From QZKY01 sp963666295 (lineage in GTDB: Bacteria > Pseudomonadota > Gammaproteobacteria > Burkholderiales > Burkholderiaceae_D), in assembly GCA_963666295.1 (NCBI GenBank), contig OY762707.1:1984001-2048000 (forward strand): a stretch of DNA of 64,000 nucleotides, written 5' to 3'. This document shows positions 8,545 to 15,913 of this stretch, one piece after another. The position numbers were made by a program, and so were the translations under genes. How positions within the stretch are numbered: position 1 is the stretch's first letter; the number at the start of each line of letters is the position of its first letter. The notes beneath the pieces were generated by a model that was given only the letters and a program-made list of their open reading frames with translations, searched no databases and had not been told where the DNA came from.

Positions 8545-10515
8545 ATGACTCTATTACGTCAACTGATCATCGTGATTGTGACCATTTTCATTTTATTGTT
8601 TATGGGCATTTTTGCGATCAATGTTCATAACACGCGTGATTTTCTGAATAGCCAGCTTGAAACGGTTTCGCAGGATACGGCAACGTCGCTTGGCTTGACC
8701 TTGTCGCCGCATATGATTGAGGAAGATGCGGTGGTCGTGGAGAGTCTGGCCAGTGCCGTTTTCGATAGTGGTTACTATCAAGAGGTATTGGTGCTGGACA
8801 TGAACAATAAGCCATTGGTTGACCTGAAGCAGCCCGTGCCGCCAGCGCAGGCACCAGCATGGTTTGTGAAACTGTTTCCACTTGAAACACCTGTTGGGAA
8901 AGCCATGATTATGAGTGGCTGGCAACAGGCGGGCAGCATTCAAATCCGTGCTAATCCGGGGATGGCTTATGCCAACTTGTGGGATAGCAGCGTTGAAAGC
9001 TTCTACTGTTTTCTGGCAGCGTCTGTGCTTGCCGTCGGATTGGGAATGCTCGCCATGTACTATCTGTTGAAACCATTGCGTGCAGTTGAAAACCAGGCTA
9101 TCGCTGTTAGCAACAGGGAATACCCAATACAAGCCAAATTGCCATGGACGCGGGAGTTGCGTCGAGTGGTTGAGGCGATGAATCTCATGTCGGCCAAAGT
9201 GCGAGAGATGTTTTCCGAGCAAAATGCCACGATAGACAGGTTACGTAATGACACTTACCGGGATGCGTTAACCGAGCTGGCCAACCGCACCTATTTTGAA
9301 ATGCAGCTTCGTCATTTGCTTAATTCGGAAGCGGAGTTTGGAAACGGTGCCCTGATTTTTCTGGAGGTTTGCCACATCGAACAAATTAACCAGCAGGCCG
9401 GTTACAAGGCAGGCAACGCCCTGCTTGTAGGGGTTGGGCGGTTAATTCAATCCAAGTTGAACCAGTTCGCCATCGTCAATGGCTTTGTCGCTCGCTTATC
9501 TGGCCCGGGTTTCGCAGTCGTCATTTCAGATGTCCCGAACAAGATAGCGCGTGATTTTTCCTCTAATTTGGCAAATTCCCTGCTGGATTTGCATAAAAAT
9601 GGGTTGACCCAATTTACCGAGATTGGTCACGTTGGATTGGCCATGTATCGGGGGCAGAGTTTTAGTCAGTTTTTGTCAGAAGCTGACCGGGCGTTAAGAA
9701 CGGCGCAGCTTGTCGGGGTCAACGCCTTCTACCAGCATGAGCAAGCAGAAAGTGCCCTGTTGATTGAGAGAACAGCAACGGAGTGGACGGCTTTGTTGCG
9801 CCATGCTTTAGACAAGCGTTTGTTTGTTTTTTATCACCAGCCTGTCAAATCGCTTGGGGAGCCGTCCGTCACCACGCAATACGAAGTGTTGTTGCGCATT
9901 CGGATGCCAGACGGAGAAATTATGCCTGCAGGCGTCTTTGTGCCTATGGTGCACAGGCTGGGCATGGGGCAGGAGTTTGACAGAGTGGTTGTGGATGAGG
10001 TGATCGCACGACTGAAAGAAAATAAGCGTGCGATTGTTGCCATCAATCTGATGCCAGAGTCCCTTGGTAATGCGGAGTTTGTTGAATGGATGTTTGAAAA
10101 GCTCGATGCGAACAGGCCACAGGCAAGCCGCATTTGCCTTGAAGTCAGTGAATATGCTGTCAGCAAAGAGTTGCCGGCGATGCAGGCCTTGATTAAACGT
10201 ATTGCGCCAACGGGGGCAAAATTTGGCATTGATCGTTTTGGGAAAGGATTTGGCTCTACCGAATACCTGCACGCTCTCAGGATCGAATACATTAAGATAG
10301 ATGGTAGCTTTATCCGCGGAATTGACGACAGTCTGGAGAATCAATACTACGTCGAGTCACTGGTTAATTTGGCGCGTATGCATGACATCCGAGTCATCGC
10401 CGAATCAGTTGAGACTGCCGCCGAAATGGAGAAAGTGCATGCCTTGCGGGTTGATGCCGTTCAGGGGTATGGCGTCAAAAGGCCTGAAGAATGGAAGGTG
10501 GAGAACAATACCTAA
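8545..10515 (+). CDS. lapD: LapD-like inner-membrane c-di-GMP receptor (degenerate GGDEF-EAL)
   Basis: LapD senses cytoplasmic c-di-GMP and, in the bound state, sequesters LapG so that adhesins stay on the surface. The 656-residue order is TM1 (about 5-27), a periplasmic domain (28-150) containing the PAWFVKLFPL segment with Trp106, TM2 (151-175), HAMP, GGDEF (about 240-395) and EAL (about 410-650). Both catalytic domains look dead: SGPGF (319-323) replaces GGDEF, EVLL replaces EALL, and IDRFG (562-566) replaces the catalytic DDFG. This matches the known pattern of LapD as a receptor rather than an enzyme. GAGG precedes the ATG. Its 3' end is 2 bp from the convergent regulator gene. Confidence 0.93.
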   Translation: MTLLRQLIIVIVTIFILLFMGIFAINVHNTRDFLNSQLETVSQDTATSLGLTLSPHMIEEDAVVVESLASAVFDSGYYQEVLVLDMNNKPLVDLKQPVPPAQAPAWFVKLFPLETPVGKAMIMSGWQQAGSIQIRANPGMAYANLWDSSVESFYCFLAASVLAVGLGMLAMYYLLKPLRAVENQAIAVSNREYPIQAKLPWTRELRRVVEAMNLMSAKVREMFSEQNATIDRLRNDTYRDALTELANRTYFEMQLRHLLNSEAEFGNGALIFLEVCHIEQINQQAGYKAGNALLVGVGRLIQSKLNQFAIVNGFVARLSGPGFAVVISDVPNKIARDFSSNLANSLLDLHKNGLTQFTEIGHVGLAMYRGQSFSQFLSEADRALRTAQLVGVNAFYQHEQAESALLIERTATEWTALLRHALDKRLFVFYHQPVKSLGEPSVTTQYEVLLRIRMPDGEIMPAGVFVPMVHRLGMGQEFDRVVVDEVIARLKENKRAIVAINLMPESLGNAEFVEWMFEKLDANRPQASRICLEVSEYAVSKELPAMQALIKRIAPTGAKFGIDRFGKGFGSTEYLHALRIEYIKIDGSFIRGIDDSLENQYYVESLVNLARMHDIRVIAESVETAAEMEKVHALRVDAVQGYGVKRPEEWKVENNT

Positions 10516-10517
10516 AA

Positions 10518-11207
10518 CTAGGCAGCGTGATTGCGTTCTTCTCTGCTGGTTTGCGCGGATACCTGAAGCGCGAGCTGCAAGCGATCTGAGATGTTCAGCT
10601 TGTCGTAAATGGATGTCAAATGCGCTTTGACGGTACGGTCGGTAATCAGCAGCTCACGTGCAATCATCTTGTTATTTGCGCCGTTGCCGACGAGTTCCGC
10701 GACCTGACGCTCGCGTCTGGTCAATTTTGCCAGTTCACTATCGGCCAAATTAGGGGTTTTTTGCGCCACGGTCGGTTTCGTTTTTTGCTGTTTTTGATTG
10801 GCTAGGCTTTGCAGTTTGCTGGCGAGCAATGGGATGCTCGCGTTTGACAGCCAGATTCCGCCTTGCAATATGACATCAATGATTTTTTCGCATTCTCCAG
10901 GCGGAAGAGAGGCATTCAGGCAGCCAACAGCGCCGGCAGCAATTCGGTTTAATTCCGTGTTGGGGTCAAAATGAATGCCGCCGAGGAGAAGCTTGGCATG
11001 GTTAAAGGTTTTGCGGATTTTTTTCAGACTTGTTGTGCCATTGTTGCCGGGCAAGGCAAGGTCAAGCATGATCAGACCGATTTCTTCTGGGTTCTGAAGT
11101 TCACACAAATCCCGGGGCGACTTGACGCAAAGAACACCACCACGCTTACTGAAAACGCGACACCAGTTTTCGATAAAATCAGTACGTGTTGAAACTAAAA
11201 CGAACAT
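10518..11207 (-). CDS. Two-component response regulator, REC plus LuxR-type HTH
   Basis: A NarL/FixJ-type transcription regulator of 229 residues. The N-terminal receiver-like domain has a possible phospho-acceptor Asp49 (LIMLDLALPG). However, it starts MFVLVSTRTDF and lacks the usual acidic pair after the first strand, so phosphorylation is uncertain. The C-terminal LuxR HTH is clear (LTRRERQVAELVGNGANNKMIA ... DRTVKAHLTSIYDKL). It lies inside the Lap cluster, convergent with lapD and divergent from the small gene at 11350. No histidine kinase is adjacent. It is a natural candidate regulator of the adhesin genes, but that is inference from position only. Confidence 0.85.
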   Translation of the reverse strand: MFVLVSTRTDFIENWCRVFSKRGGVLCVKSPRDLCELQNPEEIGLIMLDLALPGNNGTTSLKKIRKTFNHAKLLLGGIHFDPNTELNRIAAGAVGCLNASLPPGECEKIIDVILQGGIWLSNASIPLLASKLQSLANQKQQKTKPTVAQKTPNLADSELAKLTRRERQVAELVGNGANNKMIARELLITDRTVKAHLTSIYDKLNISDRLQLALQVSAQTSREERNHAA

Positions 11208-11349
11208 ACCTTTAATCTGCCTGTATGTGATTCATTGCTGGAATAACAATGATTTTAAAATAGTTCTAATTTCTAACTGCCTTATAATGATGACATAATT
11301 TCCAGAAAGAAAGATGTTCCGGGGAAATTTTTTGTATGGAGCTTGATCT

Positions 11350-11700
11350 ATGCCTTATGTCCAACGTAATCCATCTGGCGTCATTGTGTCTCTTACCGTA
11401 CTTCCGGTGAGCAAGGAAGACCAGTTCTTGAAACCGGATGACCCCGAAGTTATAAAGTTTTTGTCACACCCGGAAATCGGTGGTGATTTGCGCACACAAT
11501 CTGAATTCGAATTGTTTGCGGCCGATCTGAAAATGATTCGTGTGGTCGAAGATCTGATAGATCTGCTGACACAAAAGGGCATCATCATGTTTTCAGAATT
11601 GCCTGCGCCAGTTCAGGAAAAAATCCTGTGCAAAAAATCTGCTCGGGAAAGCTTTCAGCATTCCTGTGACATACTGGTTAACGACAATTCACTCCTTTAG
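11350..11700 (+). CDS. Small conserved protein, 'tryptophan synthase subunit beta-like' family
   Basis: A 116-residue cytoplasmic protein beginning MPYVQRNPSGVIVSL, with a conserved centre DLKMIRVVEDLIDLLTQKGIIMFSELPAPVQEKIL. I recognise this pattern from short proteobacterial proteins labelled 'tryptophan synthase subunit beta like'. The protein is far too short for TrpB and has no PLP lysine motif, so that label says nothing about function. GGAG about 10 bp before the ATG supports the start. It is divergent from the response regulator and lies 441 bp before lapB. Function is unknown; its place in the Lap cluster may be fortuitous. Confidence 0.75.
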   Translation: MPYVQRNPSGVIVSLTVLPVSKEDQFLKPDDPEVIKFLSHPEIGGDLRTQSEFELFAADLKMIRVVEDLIDLLTQKGIIMFSELPAPVQEKILCKKSARESFQHSCDILVNDNSLL

Positions 11701-12141
11701 CTTTAGTCCTTTCTCCCTGATTTAGGGGCATTATTTGATTTTGCTGCTATGGAGAAGGGTGTTTTAATGCTGGCTTTCTGTCATTGCATGGCTTTTGATG
11801 CTTCTCAGGGATGGGAGGCCGTTTTATTTGGCACAATGTAATTTAAATGAATCGGTAATTTTGACGATATGAAAAGGGTGTGACTGAACTTCAAAAACAG
11901 TGATGTTTTGTGCCCACCTCTTGTGACAGCCTTCATTCAAGGGTGTATTAATATTGACGCGGCACGAATAAATTTGAAATATGCGCACGTCATGCCAGCG
12001 TAGGCTGGCATCCAGTGTCGTTAAGATGCTTCATGGGTCTCAGGCTTATGCTGCACAGCAAAACCACTGTGCACCAGCCTCAAGGGGAGCAAACTTGAAT
12101 ACTTCAAACTTCAACTGGCCGAATCAATAAATACAAAAACT
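11701..12141. other. Intergenic region before lapB: repeat element and little else
   Basis: 441 bp without a supported gene. The first 250 bp are AT-rich with no clear promoter. A weak CCCT/AGGG hairpin follows the stop of the small gene. The last 176 bp are copy A of the inverted-repeat element described separately, which ends 13 bp before the lapB ATG. Confidence 0.6.
11953..12128. mobile_element. MITE-like element, copy A (176 bp)
   Basis: It shares both ends and much of its interior with 46065-46367. The ends form imperfect terminal inverted repeats: the left end starts ATTGACGCGGC, and the right end read in reverse starts ATTGATTCGGC. About 23 of 32 positions pair (compared using the copy B left end). 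An inner palindrome ATGCCAGC..GGCTGGCAT lies at 11992-12011. No coding capacity. No target-site duplication is evident. The class assignment is inferred from structure. Confidence 0.65.
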
Positions 12142-14310
12142 ATGCACGATCAGAAAGAAGCTCCAAAAAATTGGCATTTGAAAGGCGAAGCCTTGGTGTC
12201 GGATGATCCTTTGACCCGTTGCCTCGTCATCTTGACGCGCCTGTTTCAGAACCCCGTTTCTGAACACACCCTGACAGCTGGTTTGCCGCTTGAAAATGCG
12301 CGGCTCACGCCGGATCTGTTTGTTCGCGCGGCAGCGCGTGCTGACCTGTCTGCGCGCATCGTCAAGCGCCCGTTGAATGAAATCTCGAAAATAACCTTGC
12401 CTGCGGTGCTATTGCTCAAAAATGGCAATGCCTGTGTAGCGGTTGAGCGGGAGGGTAGTTCATGGCGACTGATTCTCCCTGATGCAGGCGAAGGTGAAGT
12501 TGAACTGCCCGTCGAAGTCTTGGCCGAGCAATACGACGGTTTTGCCATTTTTAGCCGACCCTCATTCAAGTTTGACAAGCGTGCAGATGAACATGCCATT
12601 CCGAAAGGGGAGCACTGGTTCTGGAGTGTCGTCAAGCATGCCTGGTCGCTGTATTCCGAGGTGCTGATTGCGTCATTCCTGACGAATCTCTTTGCTCTGG
12701 TTGCGCCGCTATACATCATGAACATCTACGACCGTGTGGTACCAAATGAGGCGTTCGAAACCTTGTGGGTGTTGACGATTGGTGCCGGGATTGTCGTGCT
12801 TTTCGACTTCATCATGAAAACGCTGCGCGCTTATTTTCTGGATGTGGCGGGCAAGCAGGTGGACGTCATATTGTCAGCGTCCATTTTCGAAAAGGTCATG
12901 GGCATCAAGGCGGCCTATCGGCCACGTTCGGTGGGAAGTTTTGCCAACAATTTGCAGGAATTTGAAATGTTCCGCGACTTCATCACTTCGGCAACCATTA
13001 CCACCCTGATTGACATGCCATTTGCCATCCTCTTTCTGGTGGTTATTTACTGGCTGGGCGGTCCGCTTGTGCTTGTGCCGCTTTTGATGATTCCGGTCAT
13101 TGTTCTGATTGCGATCACTTTGCAGCGACCGCTACAAAGCGTGGTGCAGCAAAGCTTCCGGGTGGGTTCGCAAAAGCATGCGACGCTGATTGAAACGCTG
13201 ACCGGAATCGACACGCTCAAAGTGATTGGCGCAGAAGGCGTCATGCAGCGCAAATGGGAACAGATTGTTGGCGAGCAGAACAGGTTAAGCCTGAAATCCA
13301 AGATACTGGCGGGCGTGATTGTCAACCAGTCGGCATTTTTTCAGCAGCTTGCTTATTTCGGTGTGGTTGTTGGCGGCGTGTATCTGATTTCTGATCGCGT
13401 CATGAGCACTGGTGGTTTGATTGCCTGTGCCATTCTGACCAATCGTGTCCTTGCCCCGCTTTCTCAGGTGGCGAGTCTGGTTACGCGCTATTATCAGGCG
13501 CGACAGGCGCTGGCTGGCGTTGACGGCATCATGAACTTGCCGGAAGAGCGACCTGCCGGGAAAAGTTATGTTCGTCGCCCCAAGATCAGGGGCGAAATCG
13601 AATTTCGCGGCGTGACGTTTGCCTACCCGGAACAGGAAATTTCAGCGCTCAACAATGTTTCATTTCGGGTGCAGCAAGGAGAGCGTGTCGGCATTATCGG
13701 GCGCATTGGGTCGGGAAAAAGTACGATCGAGAAACTGTTGCTTGGCATGTATGAACCTGCCGAGGGTTCAATATGGATAGACGGCGTGGATATGCAGCAG
13801 ATTGACCCGGCAGACTTGCGCCATAACATTGGCTATGTGCCGCAAGACGTCATGCTGTTTTATGGTACGGTCAAGGACAACATTGTGCTGGGCGCGCCAC
13901 ATGTAGATGATGCTGCCATGTTGCGTGCTGCCGAAATGGCAGGGGTGACGGAATTCGTCAACCACCATCCGCGCGGCTTTGACATGATGGTTGGCGAGCG
14001 TGGCGAAAATCTTTCCGGCGGTCAGCGGCAATCCATTGCCAATGCACGCGCTCTTCTGCTGGATCCTCCGATTCTGGTGCTGGACGAGCCGAGCAGTTCG
14101 CTAGACAACCGCTCCGAAGAGAATCTGAAGAACAAGATTGCCAGCCAGTTGGATGGAAGAACGCTGTTACTGGTCACGCACCGTGCCTCATTGCTGACGA
14201 TGGTAAACCGGTTGATCGTGCTGGACAATGGTCGCGTCATTGCGGATGGCCCGAAAGAACAGGTGATGGAAGCGCTTTCAGGCGGGAGGTTGAATGTTGC
14301 CAGAAAATAA
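12142..14310 (+). CDS. lapB: Type I secretion ABC transporter, LapB-like
   Basis: Inner-membrane ABC exporter energising adhesin secretion with LapC and the LapE-like pore. The 722 residues comprise an N-terminal C39-like domain (about 20-150), a transmembrane region (about 165-440) and a nucleotide-binding domain. The C39-like domain lacks the catalytic cysteine of bacteriocin processors, as expected for RTX exporters. The nucleotide-binding domain has Walker A GRIGSGKST (about 518-526), signature LSGGQRQ (about 623) and Walker B ILVLDEPSSSLD. No Shine-Dalgarno sequence precedes the ATG; the sequence there is AT-rich and abuts the end of a MITE-like element. lapC overlaps its end by 17 bp, so the two are translationally coupled. 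Confidence 0.94.
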   Translation: MHDQKEAPKNWHLKGEALVSDDPLTRCLVILTRLFQNPVSEHTLTAGLPLENARLTPDLFVRAAARADLSARIVKRPLNEISKITLPAVLLLKNGNACVAVEREGSSWRLILPDAGEGEVELPVEVLAEQYDGFAIFSRPSFKFDKRADEHAIPKGEHWFWSVVKHAWSLYSEVLIASFLTNLFALVAPLYIMNIYDRVVPNEAFETLWVLTIGAGIVVLFDFIMKTLRAYFLDVAGKQVDVILSASIFEKVMGIKAAYRPRSVGSFANNLQEFEMFRDFITSATITTLIDMPFAILFLVVIYWLGGPLVLVPLLMIPVIVLIAITLQRPLQSVVQQSFRVGSQKHATLIETLTGIDTLKVIGAEGVMQRKWEQIVGEQNRLSLKSKILAGVIVNQSAFFQQLAYFGVVVGGVYLISDRVMSTGGLIACAILTNRVLAPLSQVASLVTRYYQARQALAGVDGIMNLPEERPAGKSYVRRPKIRGEIEFRGVTFAYPEQEISALNNVSFRVQQGERVGIIGRIGSGKSTIEKLLLGMYEPAEGSIWIDGVDMQQIDPADLRHNIGYVPQDVMLFYGTVKDNIVLGAPHVDDAAMLRAAEMAGVTEFVNHHPRGFDMMVGERGENLSGGQRQSIANARALLLDPPILVLDEPSSSLDNRSEENLKNKIASQLDGRTLLLVTHRASLLTMVNRLIVLDNGRVIADGPKEQVMEALSGGRLNVARK

Positions 14311-15667
14311 AAAACCTTCGTCACCCCGTGGCGTAAAAGGGTGGCTCATGAATCTGGTGTTGCCGCCACAGCAAGCGAACCGGGATGAGCAGGCACCTAT
14401 TGCGGAGGACATTCCTTTCATTCCAGATACGTTGGCGGCCTTTTTCCTACGCCCGCCGAAGGCAACTTTTCTGATCGTTCGGGGTACGTTGTTGCTGCTG
14501 GTTGTTGCCGTGATCTGGGCAACGTTTAGCAATCTCGACGAAATTACCAATGGCGAAGGCAAGGTCATTCCATCCGGGCGCATTCAGGTCATTCAGAATC
14601 TCGAAGGTGGGATTGTGGCAAAAATTCCCGTTACGGTTGGTCAAATGGTGAAAAAAGGCGAAGTGGTGCTCAAGCTGGATGAGACGCGCTTTGCCTCTTC
14701 AGCCAGCGAAAGCAAGGTCAAGCGCGACGCCCTTTTTGCCAAACAGGCACGTCTGGAAGCGGAAGCTGCGAGTAAAGCATTCCAGATCGATCCAAAGTTC
14801 GAAAAAGAAAACCCAGCAGTGGTTGCTGAAGAACGTGCCTTATATAAATCGCGCAAACAGGAGTTGGATGCCACGCTCAATGTACTCAAGCAGCAGTATG
14901 ATGAACGCAGATCCCGACTCTCGCATTTGCAAAGAAGCTACGAGCTAAGCAACAAGGAACTAACCATGACGCGCCCGCTGGCCAGGGACGGCGTGATCTC
15001 CGAGGTTGAACTGATGCGGTTGGAGCGTCAGGTCAATGATTTGCGCCGTGAGATGGAAGCAGCAAGGCTCAGTATTCCGGAATCAAAAAGCAAGCTCGAA
15101 GGGGCCGAGGCCAAGTTCCGAGCGGATGCAGCGAACGAACTGGCGCTTGCAAGGGCAGAATATGCGGGGAGTACGGCAACGGGCATGGCGGTGGAAGATC
15201 GTCTGGCGCGCACCACCGTGCGTTCGCCGGTAAATGGCATCGTCAAAACGATTAACGTTACCACCATTGGTGGCGTACTCCAGCCAGGCATGGAAGTCAT
15301 GGAAATTGTGCCGATTGAAGATCGCTTGCTGGTTGAGGTGAAAGTGCGTCCGGCAGATATCGGTTTCTTGCGTGTTGGGCAGCCAGCCACCGTCAAGATT
15401 TCGGCGTACGACTATTCGATCTATGGTGGGCTGAACGCCGAGGTCGAAAACATTACCGCCGACTCGATTACCGATGAAAAAGGAAACAGTTTTTACCTTG
15501 TCAAAGTGCGAACGGAAAAGAACTACATTGGCACGGATAACAAACAGCTAACCATTATGCCCGGCATGCTTGCCACGGCAAGCATACGCACCGGCAAAAA
15601 ATCCGTAATGAGCTACATCCTGAAACCGCTGTTCAAGACCAAGCAAAATGCGCTGACTGAGCGTTGA
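14294..15667 (+). CDS. lapC: Type I secretion membrane fusion protein, LapC-like (HlyD family)
   Basis: Periplasmic adaptor that links the LapB exporter to the TolC-type pore. The 457-residue protein has a short cytoplasmic N-terminus, one transmembrane helix (about 58-80), and a lipoyl/barrel-sandwich half (GRIQVIQNLEGGIVAKIPVTVGQMVKKGE). A long alpha-helical hairpin follows (about 120-300), then a second barrel half (TTVRSPVNGIVKTINVTTIGGVLQPGMEVMEIVP) and a beta-barrel ending. These are all HlyD/AprE-family features. GGGAGG lies just before the ATG, which overlaps the lapB end. A bidirectional terminator separates it from the convergent adhesin gene. Confidence 0.94.
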   Translation: MLPENKKPSSPRGVKGWLMNLVLPPQQANRDEQAPIAEDIPFIPDTLAAFFLRPPKATFLIVRGTLLLLVVAVIWATFSNLDEITNGEGKVIPSGRIQVIQNLEGGIVAKIPVTVGQMVKKGEVVLKLDETRFASSASESKVKRDALFAKQARLEAEAASKAFQIDPKFEKENPAVVAEERALYKSRKQELDATLNVLKQQYDERRSRLSHLQRSYELSNKELTMTRPLARDGVISEVELMRLERQVNDLRREMEAARLSIPESKSKLEGAEAKFRADAANELALARAEYAGSTATGMAVEDRLARTTVRSPVNGIVKTINVTTIGGVLQPGMEVMEIVPIEDRLLVEVKVRPADIGFLRVGQPATVKISAYDYSIYGGLNAEVENITADSITDEKGNSFYLVKVRTEKNYIGTDNKQLTIMPGMLATASIRTGKKSVMSYILKPLFKTKQNALTER

Positions 15668-15780
15668 TAAGAAGGGAAAGTAAAATGCAGGCGGGGAGCA
15701 GCGTGCTCCCCGTTTTGCGTTATACGGCATGCCCTTCCAGCGTCCGCAGGAATGACGTGCTCTCGTCTCTAATGGTTGTC

Positions 15781-15800
15781 ACCCCAGCAGAGGCTGGGGT
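15781..15800. repeat. REP-like palindrome
   Basis: ACCCCAGC AGAG GCTGGGGT is a perfect 8-bp stem with a 4-base loop between lapC and adhesin 1. It resembles CCCCAGC..GCTGGGG at 46184-46201 inside the larger inverted-repeat element and belongs to the REP-like palindromes common in proteobacterial intergenic DNA. The neighbouring 15740-15840 contains similar but less regular sequence. Confidence 0.55.
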
Positions 15801-15862
15801 CCACTGTCGTTTAGGGCGCCCAAAAACGTGGGCTGCCCCCGCTTTGTCGCTCGTTTTGAAAT

Positions 15863-15897
15863 AAAAAAGCGAAAGGAGGAAACTCCCTTCGCTTTTT
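15863..15897. terminator. Bidirectional terminator between lapC and adhesin 1
   Basis: AGCGAAAGGAG (15868-15878) pairs with CTCCCTTCGCT (15883-15893) apart from one mismatch. A run of A precedes the stem and a run of T follows it. It can therefore end transcripts arriving from both convergent genes. Confidence 0.8.
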
Positions 15898-15913
15898 CGA
15901 TGCTCAACAACTA

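Noticed and set aside
11350..11700. A tryptophan synthase beta subunit
   Set aside because: 116 residues, no PLP-binding lysine motif and no trpA nearby; the family name is a historical label.
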